Position numbers and translations under genes: made by a program. The notes beneath the pieces were generated by a model. That model searched no databases and was not told where the DNA came from. It saw nothing but the letters and a program-made list of their open reading frames with translations. From Comamonas thiooxydans (GTDB lineage: Bacteria > Pseudomonadota > Gammaproteobacteria > Burkholderiales > Burkholderiaceae_C): a stretch of 64,000 bases of DNA. Where the stretch lies: contig NZ_AP026738.1 of NCBI RefSeq assembly GCF_002157685.2, positions 2,542,001 to 2,606,000 on the forward strand, written 5' to 3'. Shown here one piece after another: positions 24,673 to 33,214 of this stretch (its first letter is position 1; every line of letters starts with the position of its first letter).

Positions 24673-25789
24673 TATCCAAGATCCCTTGTTCAAGAACTAT
24701 TCGATGGGCGGCCTCGATCTGCCCAACCGCATCGTGATGCCCCCGATGACGCGCTCGCGCGCCAGCCAGCCCGGCGACGTGCCCAACGAGTTGATGGCCG
24801 AGTACTACGCGCAGCGCGCCAGCGCCGGCCTCATCATCAGCGAAGGCACCTGGATTTCGCCGCTGGGCAAGGGCTATGCCTGGACGCCCGGCATCCACAC
24901 CGCCGAGCAAGTCGCTGGCTGGCGACTGGTGACCGATGCCGTGCATGCCGCCGGCGGCCGCATCTTCGCCCAGCTCTGGCATGTGGGCCGTTTGAGCCAT
25001 ACCAGTTTGTTGAATGGCCAGTCGCCGGTGTCTTCTTCGGCCATTCAGGCCCAGGGCGTGAATGTGTTCGTGGCCGATGCCGACGGCAAGCCCGGCTTTG
25101 CCCAGGCCTCCATGCCGCGCGCTTTGAGCGTTGACGAGATCCACGCCATCGTCGATGACTACCGCCAGGCCGCACGCAATGCGATGGAAGCCGGCTTTGA
25201 CGGTGTCGAGCTGCACGCCGCCAACGGCTATCTGGTCAACCAGTTCATCGACTCCAACGCCAACAACCGCACCGACGAATACGGTGGCGTGCTGGAAAAT
25301 CGCCTGCGTTTCCTGGGTGAAGTAACCCGCGCCCTGGTTGAAGGTACGGGCGATGCCGGCCGCGTCGGCATCCGCCTGGCGCCGCTGACCACGCTCAACG
25401 GCTGCGAGGACGCTGACCCCGAAACCACCTACCTGGGCGCCGCCAGGCTGCTGGCCGATATCGGCGTGGGCTACATCCACATCGCCGAGGCCGACTGGGA
25501 GCAGGCTCCGCACATGCCGGTCGAGTTCAAGCAGCGCCTGCGTGAAACCTTCCCCGGCACCATGATCTATGCCGGTGCCTACACGGCAGAGCGGGCCAGC
25601 GAAGCCGTGGAGCAGGGCTGGGCCGACCTGATCGGTTTTGGTCGGCCCTTTGTGGCCAATCCCGACCTGCCCGAGCGCCTGCGCATAGGTGCGCCGCTGG
25701 CCTTGCATGAGCGCGAAACGCTGTTCGGCGGCGGCGAGCGCGGCCTGACCGATTACCCCACGCTGGAAACTGAATCCGCAGAGGCTTGA
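24665..25789 (+). CDS. Old yellow enzyme family alkene reductase
   Basis: The 374-residue FMN enzyme reduces activated C=C bonds (alpha,beta-unsaturated carbonyls, maleimides, nitro compounds) with NAD(P)H, as NemA and XenB do. Markers are RIVMPPMTRSRA near residue 22, ISEGTWISPLGKGYAWTPGI near 57-76, AQLWHVGRLSH near 101, and ELHAANGYLVNQFIDSNANN near 180-199 with the substrate-binding His and Asn. GFGRPFVANPDLPERL closes the barrel. It overlaps the monooxygenase gene by 8 bases and is followed 3 bases later by another reductase. Detoxification of electrophiles is the best-supported role by family. Confidence 0.95.
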   Translation: MPDIQDPLFKNYSMGGLDLPNRIVMPPMTRSRASQPGDVPNELMAEYYAQRASAGLIISEGTWISPLGKGYAWTPGIHTAEQVAGWRLVTDAVHAAGGRIFAQLWHVGRLSHTSLLNGQSPVSSSAIQAQGVNVFVADADGKPGFAQASMPRALSVDEIHAIVDDYRQAARNAMEAGFDGVELHAANGYLVNQFIDSNANNRTDEYGGVLENRLRFLGEVTRALVEGTGDAGRVGIRLAPLTTLNGCEDADPETTYLGAARLLADIGVGYIHIAEADWEQAPHMPVEFKQRLRETFPGTMIYAGAYTAERASEAVEQGWADLIGFGRPFVANPDLPERLRIGAPLALHERETLFGGGERGLTDYPTLETESAEA

Positions 25790-25792
25790 ACC

Positions 25793-26812
25793 ATGAGCAA
25801 TACCCCAAACATCTCCAAGCGCATCTCCGTGCCCACGGCACTGGGCTTTGGCACGGCACCGCTGGGCAATATGTACCGCAACATTCCAGAGCAGGAAGCC
25901 CTGGACACGGTGGAATCGGCCTGGCAGCAAGGCATTCGCTATTTCGACACGGCTCCCATGTATGGTGCGGGCCTGGCCGAAATCCGCCTGGGCGAAGCCC
26001 TGAAGCACCATCCGCGCAATGAATACGTGCTGAGTACCAAGGTCGGCCGCCTGCTGACCGACGAGCTCGAAGATACGAGCTCGCGTGATCTGGGCGAGAA
26101 GAGCGGCCTGTTCCAGTACGGTCTGGCCAACAAGGCCGTCTATGACTACACGGCCGACGGCACGCTGCGCGCCATCGAGGCCAGCCTCAAGCGTCTGCAG
26201 GTGGACCATATCGACTATGTCTTCATCCACGACCCGGCGGTGGACTTCCACGGCGAGCAGTGGAAAGACGTTTTCCAGATCGCCATGGACGGCGCCGCCA
26301 AAACCTTGATCAGCCTGCGCGAGCAGGGCGTGATCAAGGGCTGGGGCCTGGGCGTGAACCGCGTCGAGCCTTGCGAAATGGCGCTGGAGCAGTCCGATCC
26401 CGACGGCTTTCTGCTGGCGGGCCGCTATACGCTGCTCGACCATGCGGACGCACTGCGCAAGCTGATGCCCGAGAGCCTTGCGCGCGGCGTGGGCATCGTG
26501 GTCGGTGGCCCGTACAACTCCGGCGTGCTGGCCGGTGGAGATCACTACGAGTACCAGAAGGCGCCGCCGGAAATCCTGGCGCGCGTGGCCCGCCTGCGCC
26601 AGTTGAGCGCGGACTACCAGGTGGACATCCGTGCGGCGGCGCTGCAGTTTGCGCTGGCCCACCCGGCCGTGATCGCGGCCATTCCCGGCGCCAGCCGCCC
26701 CGAACGCATTGCCGAGAACCTGGCGCTGGCCAAGGCGCCCATCCCCGCCGCGTTCTGGACCGCGCTGCGCGAGCAGGGCCTGGTGTCGGCCGAGGCGCCT
26801 CTGCCTCTCTAA
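25793..26812 (+). CDS. Aldo/keto reductase, D-threo-aldose / fucose dehydrogenase type
   Basis: The 339-residue reductase belongs to a different aldo/keto reductase branch from the two copies upstream. LGFGTAPLGNMYRN, YFDTAPMYGAGLAEIRLGEAL (catalytic Asp and Tyr), VLSTKVGRLL (Lys) and YVFIHDPAVDF (His) are visible in order. The branch includes L-fucose, D-arabinose and pyridoxal-type dehydrogenases. It begins 3 bases after the alkene reductase stop, so it is in the same operon. The C-terminal AIPGASRPERIAENL is the nucleotide-binding region. The real substrate is not evident. Confidence 0.92.
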   Translation: MSNTPNISKRISVPTALGFGTAPLGNMYRNIPEQEALDTVESAWQQGIRYFDTAPMYGAGLAEIRLGEALKHHPRNEYVLSTKVGRLLTDELEDTSSRDLGEKSGLFQYGLANKAVYDYTADGTLRAIEASLKRLQVDHIDYVFIHDPAVDFHGEQWKDVFQIAMDGAAKTLISLREQGVIKGWGLGVNRVEPCEMALEQSDPDGFLLAGRYTLLDHADALRKLMPESLARGVGIVVGGPYNSGVLAGGDHYEYQKAPPEILARVARLRQLSADYQVDIRAAALQFALAHPAVIAAIPGASRPERIAENLALAKAPIPAAFWTALREQGLVSAEAPLPL

Positions 26813-26886
26813 GAAGCCATGAAATGCCGCTGTTCCCTGAAAAGGAGCAGCGGCGCGGCCCATCCATCTCTCCCTGGGAATCCATC

Positions 26887-27228
26887 ATGAACTCCACCAA
26901 CACTTCGCGCCCGCTGTTCGCCGGCCGCAGCTTCCGTGTCGACTATGACGGCCTGTCGGCGCACAACATCTATTCTGCGGACGGCGCTTCCGTCAGCTAT
27001 GCCATCGTCAGCGGTCCCTATGCAGGTGCCAGCGGTGAATCGCCCTGCCAGTGGCAGGAGATCAGCGAGGGCGTGTACGCCGTCTCCTGGCAGGAGGCCA
27101 ATGGCGCTACCGTCGTGCATATCGACGACTTCATTGGCGGTCACTCGAAGGCCTTCTTCACGGCGGCCGATCTGAACTTTTACCGCATGCAGGGGCCGTT
27201 GACCGAACTGGAGGTGACCAAGCCCTGA
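26887..27228 (+). CDS. MoaF-like lipocalin-fold small protein
   Basis: The 113-residue protein resembles the MoaF domain (a lipocalin-like barrel named from a molybdopterin-linked gene but of unproved function). Features are FAGRSFRVDYD at the start, VSWQEANGATVVHIDDF near residue 68-84 and the closing FYRMQGPLTEL. No signal peptide or cysteine pair suggests a cytoplasmic small-molecule binder. It is the last gene of the reductase operon, 74 bases after the aldo/keto reductase. The start was placed at 26887 because the family begins just there. Confidence 0.78.
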   Translation: MNSTNTSRPLFAGRSFRVDYDGLSAHNIYSADGASVSYAIVSGPYAGASGESPCQWQEISEGVYAVSWQEANGATVVHIDDFIGGHSKAFFTAADLNFYRMQGPLTELEVTKP

Positions 27229-27252
27229 TCTTTGTGGGGCTGAAAATTTGAA

Positions 27253-27337
27253 AGCTGCTTGCGCTTGTCTGTATTGGGTTTCAGATGGAAAACATGCTGA
27301 ATATCGATATGAGCAAGCGCAAGCAGCTATCTTTTTT
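27253..27337. terminator. Long inverted repeat acting as terminator between convergent genes
   Basis: AGCTGCTTGCGCTT (27253-27266) is exactly inverted as AAGCGCAAGCAGCT (27315-27328), with 48 bases between and TTTTTT following at 27332. It separates the MoaF-like gene from the oppositely oriented lysR. The arms match the AGCTGC...GCGCTT repeat family seen at 1553, so a pair of genomic repeats appears to have been placed head-to-head. The long loop makes it an unusual terminator. Confidence 0.6.
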
Positions 27338-27340
27338 AAA

Positions 27341-28315
27341 TCACTTCGGCACATCGTGGACACGGTCCTCGACCACACCCGTGGCTTGCACCTTGTCCAA
27401 GGATTTCAGCAGCAGGCTGAGGGTAGGGCTGCGTGGGGCGCCCTTGCGCAGCACCAGCTCATAAGGCTCGCTGCGTGACTTGAGCTGCAACTGCAGCACT
27501 CCGACCAGATGGTGGCGGCAGAAGTAGTTCGCCACGTCGTCGGACACCAGGGCCACCAGATCGGTGTTGCGGCTCAGCAGAGACAGGGTGGTGAGCATGG
27601 ATGTGGTCTCGACCAGGTGCAGCGGGAAGTTGAGCTGCGCTTCGTGGAACTCGCGCTCCAGCAGCCGGCGCATGGGCATATGCGCGCGGTAGACCACCCA
27701 GCGACTGTCCTGCAACTCGGTCAGCTCCACCGACTTTGCCCCCATGGCCGGGTGCCCCACGTTGGCGATCACCGACAGCGATTCGTCCTTGATGAACAGC
27801 GACTCGTAGATTTCGGGGTCGCGGCTCACCGAGGAGCGGCAGATGGCCGCATCCAGGCGGCCCCGATCCACCAGGCCCAACAGGGTTTCGCTGGTGTCCT
27901 CGACTACTTCCACCGACATGCGCGGCTGCTGTTGCAGCAGGTCGGAGATTGCATCGGTGAGCAGCGGTACCGCGCCCATGATGGTGCCTATGGCCAGCCG
28001 CCCGCCCGCGCCACTGGCAATCGCATCCAGCTCAAACCGCAGGTTATTGATGTCGGCCTGGATCAGGCGTGCGAACCGCAGCACGCATTTGCCGGCTTCG
28101 TTAGGGATTAACCCTCGATTCGTGCGCTCGAAGAGCTCCCGCTGAAACGTCTGTTCCAGCTCGCGCAAGGCCTTGCTGGCGCCAGGCTGGGTGAGGCCGA
28201 CCTTGTCCGCAGCGCCAAGCAGGGAGCCACTTTCCTCGATGGCGATGAGCAGCCGCAGCTGCTTGGCATGCAGGCGCGACATCACGGAGTTCAGGCTGGG
28301 TGTGGTGAGTCGCAT
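27341..28315 (-). CDS. LysR family regulator (GbpR-like) divergent from iron alcohol dehydrogenase
   Basis: The 324-residue LysR regulator has its helix-turn-helix at RLHAKQLRLLIAIEESGSLL and LTQPGASKALRELEQ, and an effector domain from about residue 105. It resembles regulators of sugar or aromatic uptake (GbpR/PcaQ). An alternative start is the Met at codon 12. It is divergent from the alcohol dehydrogenase at 28415, with a conserved promoter block between. A truncated sister gene with the same block is at 33215, in front of another alcohol dehydrogenase, which suggests this protein may now control both units. The effector is unknown. Confidence 0.9.
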   Translation of the reverse strand: MRLTTPSLNSVMSRLHAKQLRLLIAIEESGSLLGAADKVGLTQPGASKALRELEQTFQRELFERTNRGLIPNEAGKCVLRFARLIQADINNLRFELDAIASGAGGRLAIGTIMGAVPLLTDAISDLLQQQPRMSVEVVEDTSETLLGLVDRGRLDAAICRSSVSRDPEIYESLFIKDESLSVIANVGHPAMGAKSVELTELQDSRWVVYRAHMPMRRLLEREFHEAQLNFPLHLVETTSMLTTLSLLSRNTDLVALVSDDVANYFCRHHLVGVLQLQLKSRSEPYELVLRKGAPRSPTLSLLLKSLDKVQATGVVEDRVHDVPK

Positions 28316-28317
28316 GA

Positions 28318-28380
28318 GGAAAAGTTATATCGCTATGGAAAGCTGTCAGTGTACCGAAACTGGCCGGCTTCATAGACTCC
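28318..28380. promoter_or_regulatory. Duplicated lysR/adh promoter block, copy A
   Basis: AAAAGTTATATCGCTATGGA, then a TGTCAGTGT core and CTTCATAGACTCC, is repeated with few changes at 33689. It lies between the divergent lysR and alcohol dehydrogenase genes and is a candidate LysR-type operator plus promoter. Confidence 0.65.
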
Positions 28381-28414
28381 GCCATCTCGAATGCAAAGCA
28401 ACAGGGGACGGCAA

Positions 28415-29578
28415 ATGAGTGCCTTTAATTTTTATATTCCGACACGTATCCAAAGCGGTAGCGGCCTGGCCAATGAGACGGGCAAGTTGCTGAAGCCGTA
28501 TGGCATCACAAAGCTGTTGATCGTGACCGATCCGGGCCTCAGGGCAACTCCGGTGGTCGATGTGGTGCTGCAATCGCTGAAAGCCGCAGAAATCGGATAC
28601 GAGATCTTCAGCGAGGTGGAGCCCAACCCCACGACGGACGTTCTGGATGCGGCGGTGGCGTTCATCAAGCAGACCGGCTGCGACGCCGTGCTGGGTCTGG
28701 GCGGCGGCAGCTCCATCGACACTGCCAAGGGTGTGGCCGCCATGGCCACCAATCCCGGCGGCATTCTGGACTACGAAGGCTACGAAAAACTCAAGGCGAC
28801 ACCCCTGCCGCTGTTCGCCATCCCGACCACGGCAGGCACGGGCAGCGAATGCACGGCCTCAACTGTATTCACCAACACGCAAACGCGTTTCAAGACGGTG
28901 ATCGTCAGCGCGCTGCTGCTGCCCAAGCTGGCCATCCTGGACGCGGAGCTGACCCTGAAGCTGCCCCCGGAAATCACGGCGGCGACCGGCATGGATGCCA
29001 TGACGCATGCCATCGAGTCCTATGTGTCCAAGCAGGCCAACCCCATCAGCCAGAGCATGGCGCTGCATGCCATCAAGCTGATCTCGCAAAGCCTCTACAA
29101 GGCCTATGTCGTGGGCTCTGATGTCCAAGCCCGTGAAGACATGTTGCTTGGCTCTTTGCTGGCCGGCATGGCGTTTGCCCAATCCAAACTGGGCAATGTG
29201 CATGCGATCTCGCACACCTTTGGCGGCGTTTTCAATATTCCCCACGGCATTGCCAACGCGGCGCTGCTGCCTTATGTCATCGACTTCAATATCCCAGCCT
29301 GCCCCGAGAAGTTCCGGGATATTGCCATTGCCATGGGTCAGGACGTTTCCGGCCTTTCCGCCATCGATGCCGCGCGTACCGTGGTCAAGGCCGTGATTGA
29401 GCTGAATGCCAAGCTCAGCATTCCCAGCAATACCAAGGATTTGGGCGTGAATCTGGATGCCTTGCCGAAAATGATCGAAGACTCCATGCGCAGCGGCAAT
29501 GTGTTGGTGAATCCGCGAATCACCCGCGCCCATGACGTGAAGCAGATCATCGAGAACGCCTATCACGGCACGTTCTGA
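28415..29578 (+). CDS. Iron-containing (group III) alcohol dehydrogenase
   Basis: The 387-residue NAD(P)-dependent dehydrogenase belongs to the iron-activated family (lactaldehyde reductase, 1,3-propanediol and butanol dehydrogenases). GLGGGSSIDTAKGVAAMATN binds nucleotide near residue 96, and IPTTAGTGSECT follows. The metal ligands Asp (ILDAELTL), His (MDAMTHAIESY), His (VHAISHTFGG) and His (IPHGIANA) are all present. The ATG at 28415 has GGGGA upstream. It leads a transcript with the NIPSNAP gene and a TRAP transporter, implying that an imported compound or its product is an alcohol or aldehyde. Confidence 0.94.
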   Translation: MSAFNFYIPTRIQSGSGLANETGKLLKPYGITKLLIVTDPGLRATPVVDVVLQSLKAAEIGYEIFSEVEPNPTTDVLDAAVAFIKQTGCDAVLGLGGGSSIDTAKGVAAMATNPGGILDYEGYEKLKATPLPLFAIPTTAGTGSECTASTVFTNTQTRFKTVIVSALLLPKLAILDAELTLKLPPEITAATGMDAMTHAIESYVSKQANPISQSMALHAIKLISQSLYKAYVVGSDVQAREDMLLGSLLAGMAFAQSKLGNVHAISHTFGGVFNIPHGIANAALLPYVIDFNIPACPEKFRDIAIAMGQDVSGLSAIDAARTVVKAVIELNAKLSIPSNTKDLGVNLDALPKMIEDSMRSGNVLVNPRITRAHDVKQIIENAYHGTF

Positions 29579-29603
29579 TTTTTATTTTCCATAGGAGTCA
29601 AAG

Positions 29604-29918
29604 ATGTATTACGAAATGCGTACATACACCCTGAAAGTGGGTACGGTCAAAGAATATCTAAAGCATTTTGAAGAAGTCGGCCTTCCGGTTATCTCCAAAT
29701 ATGCAAAGCTGGTCGGCTGGTGGTATACGGAGATTGGTGAGCTGAATCAGATCATCCATATCTGGGCCTACGAAAGCCTAGATGATAGAACCGAGCGCCG
29801 CGCTGCACTGTACCGCGACCAAGATTGGCTGGAAAAATTTGTACCTACCGCCTTCCCCATGATCGTCAAGCAGGAATCGGTGCTGCTGCGTCCTGCGGAT
29901 TTCTCTCCGATCAAATAA
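29604..29918 (+). CDS. NIPSNAP family protein
   Basis: The 104-residue single-domain NIPSNAP protein has the ferredoxin-like dimeric fold. MYYEMRTYTLKVGTVKEYLK at the start and LNQIIHIWAYESLDDRTERR in the middle are the family's hallmarks. Bacterial NIPSNAP genes frequently sit in catabolic operons and may act on reactive or aromatic intermediates, but no reaction is established. It lies 25 bases after the alcohol dehydrogenase with AGGAGT upstream. A strong hairpin follows before the transporter genes. Confidence 0.92.
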   Translation: MYYEMRTYTLKVGTVKEYLKHFEEVGLPVISKYAKLVGWWYTEIGELNQIIHIWAYESLDDRTERRAALYRDQDWLEKFVPTAFPMIVKQESVLLRPADFSPIK

Positions 29919-29933
29919 AGGGCAGTCGCCTCA

Positions 29934-29970
29934 TTCATTCAATCAATGCCTGAGGCATTGATTGAATGAA
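29934..29970. repeat. Perfect 17-bp hairpin between NIPSNAP and TRAP genes
   Basis: The arms at 29934-29950 and 29954-29970 are exact inverted copies around TGA (left arm TTCATTCAATCAATGCC). An A-run, not a T-run, follows on the plus strand, so it is not a standard terminator for the operon. It may stabilise or process the transcript between enzyme and transporter genes, or bind a protein. Confidence 0.85.
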
Positions 29971-30020
29971 AGCAAAAAAGCCCGGGATATATCGGGTAAT
30001 TAAAAAACAGGAGACAAGCC

Positions 30021-30581
30021 ATGAAGATTTTGACGAATGGATTGAGTCGCTTGCTGGGAATCGTGATTGGCATCTGTCTGGCAATCATGGTGGTTCTGGT
30101 GTTTGGCAACGTGGTTTTGCGCTATGCCTTCAATTCGGGCATCAGCATCAGTGAGGAAATGTCGCGCTGGTTGTTTCTGTGGATGACGTTTCTGGGCGCC
30201 ATTATTGCGCTGCGGGAAAACGCCCATCTCGGAACCGATGTGCTGACCTCAAGGCTGCCCTTGATGGGAAGGCGTGTCTGCGCCGTGATTGCCAGACTGT
30301 TGATGCTCTATATCAGCTGGCTTTTGATGTCGGGCAGCTGGTCGCAAATACTGATCAATATGGATGTCCTGGCACCGGTTTCCGGTGCTTCCATGGCTAT
30401 CTTTTACGGCTCCGGCTTTGTCTTTGGTCTGGCCAGCATGGTCATTTTGCTCAAGCAGCTTTGGGCTGCGCTCAGGGGCGACGAGGCCTCCTTCTCGCTA
30501 AGCCAGGAAAGCGAAGAGCTGACCCAGTACGAGGCCAAGCTCGACGAGAAAAAACAGGCGCCATGCAGCGCCAATCGATGA
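30021..30581 (+). CDS. TRAP transporter small permease (DctQ type)
   Basis: The 186-residue inner-membrane protein has four helices (about 10-33, 50-68, 90-110, 130-153) and forms the small membrane subunit of a tripartite ATP-independent periplasmic transporter. NVVLRYAFNSGISISEEMSR and WLFLWMTFLGAIIALRENAH are the family signature. The ribosome site AGGAGA precedes the ATG. It is followed 20 bases later by the large permease and then the binding protein, a complete set. Substrates of this family are organic acids driven by sodium or proton gradients. Confidence 0.95.
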   Translation: MKILTNGLSRLLGIVIGICLAIMVVLVFGNVVLRYAFNSGISISEEMSRWLFLWMTFLGAIIALRENAHLGTDVLTSRLPLMGRRVCAVIARLLMLYISWLLMSGSWSQILINMDVLAPVSGASMAIFYGSGFVFGLASMVILLKQLWAALRGDEASFSLSQESEELTQYEAKLDEKKQAPCSANR

Positions 30582-30601
30582 CAGATTGAGAAGGTACTGC
30601 C

Positions 30602-31882
30602 ATGACGGTATTTATTTTCCTTGGCTCTTTGCTGGCTGCCATGGCCATAGGGCTGCCGATCGCCTATGCACTTCTGGCTTCGGGTGTTGCCTTGATGTGG
30701 CATCTGGATTTGTTCGATGCGCAGATTCTTGCGCAGAACGTCATCAATGGAGCGGATAGCTTTCCCTTGCTGGCTGTTCCATTTTTCATGCTGGCTGGCG
30801 AAATCATGAACGTGGGCGGCTTGTCGCGCCGCATCGTTCATTTGGCCTTGACCTTGGTGGGGCACAAGCGTGGAGGTCTGGGTTTCGTGGCCATCGTCGC
30901 CGCATGCATGCTGGCGGCGCTTTCGGGCTCGGCGGTTGCCGATACGGCTGCGCTGGCTTCGCTGCTGCTGCCGATGATGAAGCGCGCCGGTCACGACCCG
31001 GCACGCGCCGGGGGATTGATCGCCTCGGCGGGGATCATCGCACCGGTGATCCCTCCTTCCATTGGCTTTGTGATCTTCGGAGTTGCGGCCAATCTCTCCA
31101 TCAGCAAGCTGTTCATGGCCGGCATTGTTCCCGGGCTGCTGATGGGCCTGAGCATTGCCATCGCCTGGTGGTTTGTTGCCAAGAAGGAGGCCATTTCCAC
31201 GCCGCCCAAGGCCAGCTGGGAAGAGCGTCTGGCGGCACTCAGGGAGTCGACCTGGGCACTCTTTTTGCCGGTGATCGTGATCGTCGGCCTCAAGATGGGC
31301 GTGTTCACACCGACAGAAGCCGCCGTGGTGGCCGCGGTCTACGCACTCGTGGTGTCCATGCTGGTCTACAAGGAGATGAGCTGGGGCCAGTTGTGTGAGG
31401 CATTTCTGAGCTCGGCCAAAACCACGGCCGTCATCATGCTGCTGGTGGCTGCCGCCATGGTCAGCGCGTGGCTGATCACCGTGGCCGAAATCCCTGACCA
31501 GATGATCGCGCTGCTTGAGCCCTTCATGGGCAACAAGACCTTGCTGCTGATCGCCATCATGATGCTGGTCATGGTGGTGGGCACGGCCATGGATATGACG
31601 CCTACGATTCTGATTCTGACTCCGGTGCTGATGCCCGTGGTGAAAGCGGCCGGCATCGATCCCATTTACTTCGGGGTGCTGTTCATCATCAACAACTCCA
31701 TTGGCCTGATCACTCCGCCCGTTGGCACGGTTCTGAATGTGGTGGCAGGCGTGGGAAAAATGAAAATGGACCAAGTCACCCGCGGGGTTCTGCCATTCAT
31801 GGGGGCTCAGCTGACAGTCATGTTCATGATGGTTTTCTTCCCGGTGCTGGTAACTGGTCCTGCACGCTGGTTCTACGGTTGA
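30602..31882 (+). CDS. TRAP transporter large permease (DctM type)
   Basis: The 426-residue permease has about 12 helices and carries the substrate across the inner membrane. The DctM hallmarks are present: PLLAVPFFMLAGEIMNVGGL near residue 56-75, ALSGSAVADTAALASLLLPM near 104-123, and IIAPVIPPSIGFVIFGVAAN near 144-163, plus GLITPPVGTVLNVVAGVG near 365. It lies between the small permease and the periplasmic binding protein, 32 bases before the latter. Nothing is missing. Confidence 0.97.
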   Translation: MTVFIFLGSLLAAMAIGLPIAYALLASGVALMWHLDLFDAQILAQNVINGADSFPLLAVPFFMLAGEIMNVGGLSRRIVHLALTLVGHKRGGLGFVAIVAACMLAALSGSAVADTAALASLLLPMMKRAGHDPARAGGLIASAGIIAPVIPPSIGFVIFGVAANLSISKLFMAGIVPGLLMGLSIAIAWWFVAKKEAISTPPKASWEERLAALRESTWALFLPVIVIVGLKMGVFTPTEAAVVAAVYALVVSMLVYKEMSWGQLCEAFLSSAKTTAVIMLLVAAAMVSAWLITVAEIPDQMIALLEPFMGNKTLLLIAIMMLVMVVGTAMDMTPTILILTPVLMPVVKAAGIDPIYFGVLFIINNSIGLITPPVGTVLNVVAGVGKMKMDQVTRGVLPFMGAQLTVMFMMVFFPVLVTGPARWFYG

Positions 31883-31914
31883 TTCAAATAAATCGGATAT
31901 TCAAGGAGACAAAA

Positions 31915-32940
31915 ATGCAGTATTCCATTTCCAGGGCTGTAAAAATCGTTGCTGCCTGCACTTTGAGCACGGCGGTATTGATGCCTGCGGCACAGGCCCA
32001 GGTTTCGGAGCGAACGCTCAAGGCGGCAGCAAGCGTTCCGGCGGATCACCCGATAGTGGTCGGCCTCAAGAAATTCTCGGATATCGTCAACAAGAACAGC
32101 GGCGGAAAAATCAAGATTCGTGTTTATCCGAATGCCCAGTTGGGAAATGACTTGCAGGCCCAATCGGCATTGCAAGGCGGCACGCTTGATTTCTTTCTGG
32201 GCGCGACCACAACACTGGGCGGAATCGTGAAGGACTTTGGGGTTTACGATTTCCCCTTCCTTTTCAACAAGCCAGAAGAAGCAGATGCAGTGCTTGACGG
32301 ACCATTTGGCAAAAAGCTGGAGGCAAAGCTTCCCGAAAAAGGGCTGGTTTCTCTTGGCTATTGGGAAAATGGCTACCGTAACGTGACCAACAGCAAACAC
32401 CCGATTGTCAAATGGGAAGACCTGGGTGGCCTGAAAATCCGTACCATGCAAAGCTCGGTATTGCTGGATGTTTTCAATAATTTCAATGCCAATGCCGTGC
32501 CTCTGGCGTTTTCCGAGGTCTATTCCGCACTGGAGACTCGCGCCGTGGATGCGCAGGAAAATCCCAATGCGCTGATTGAATCCTCCAAATTTGACGATGT
32601 TCAAAAATACATCAGCCTGACGCGTCATGTATACAACCCATTTATCTTGTTGATGAGCAAGAAAAGCTGGGACAAGTTGAGCGCGGACGAAAAGAGGCTG
32701 CTCGGCGATGCGGCGACCGAGGCCAAGCTGTTTGAGCGCCGCCTGAGCCGTGAGAACGACGCGAAGGCCTTGGCCGAGCTGAAGAAGCGTGGCATGCAGG
32801 CGAATGATTTCTCGGATGCCGAGCGCACTCGCATGGCGGAGCGGACCAAGCCCATCATCGCCAAGCACTCCACGCAGATCGGCGGCACCGTCGTGAGTGA
32901 ACTGCAGGCTGAAATCGCCAAGGTCAGAGCCGCCAAATAA
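31915..32940 (+). CDS. TRAP transporter substrate-binding protein (DctP type)
   Basis: The 341-residue periplasmic receptor of the TRAP system has a signal peptide of about 30 residues ending AQA and a mature protein starting with SERTLKAAASVPADHP. The conserved ligand region GLKIRTMQSSVLLDVFNNFN, followed by PLAFSEVYSALETRAVDAQE, holds the Arg that binds the carboxylate of the substrate. The ATG at 31915 has a strong AAGGAGA; an upstream in-frame ATG at 31879 would spoil the signal. The ligand is predicted to be a carboxylate; which one is not clear. Confidence 0.95.
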   Translation: MQYSISRAVKIVAACTLSTAVLMPAAQAQVSERTLKAAASVPADHPIVVGLKKFSDIVNKNSGGKIKIRVYPNAQLGNDLQAQSALQGGTLDFFLGATTTLGGIVKDFGVYDFPFLFNKPEEADAVLDGPFGKKLEAKLPEKGLVSLGYWENGYRNVTNSKHPIVKWEDLGGLKIRTMQSSVLLDVFNNFNANAVPLAFSEVYSALETRAVDAQENPNALIESSKFDDVQKYISLTRHVYNPFILLMSKKSWDKLSADEKRLLGDAATEAKLFERRLSRENDAKALAELKKRGMQANDFSDAERTRMAERTKPIIAKHSTQIGGTVVSELQAEIAKVRAAK

Positions 32941-33007
32941 GCCCTGCCGGCCTGGCGAGGTTGCCTGCCATGCGGTGGCGATCTGGCTGCCCCAGGTTTT
33001 TCCTGCC

Positions 33008-33038
33008 TCCGGTCTTCCATGTGGAAGACCGGATTTTT
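33008..33038 (+). terminator. Terminator after the TRAP operon
   Basis: TCCGGTCTTCCA (33008-33019) pairs perfectly with TGGAAGACCGGA (33022-33033), followed by TTTTT. It ends the transcript from 28415 and insulates the second lysR/adh unit. Confidence 0.92.
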
Positions 33039-33214
33039 CCAATGTGGCTTCCGGAGAAATGCCGATCGCTCACCACGAGCTGCGCGGCCAGGCCGGGGCT
33101 GTACGCCTTCAATCCCTCAACCCGCGCCGAGGTCGCAGCGTCGCGCTTGGGCTTCGGCTCCTGGGATCGTGCCGTGGGCTTGGCCCGCAGTGCCTCGACA
33201 GCGACTGCAAGGGC

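Noticed and set aside
29934..29970. Reading the 17-bp hairpin as a rho-independent terminator
   Set aside because: No T-run follows on either strand in the right place; an A-run follows on the plus strand.
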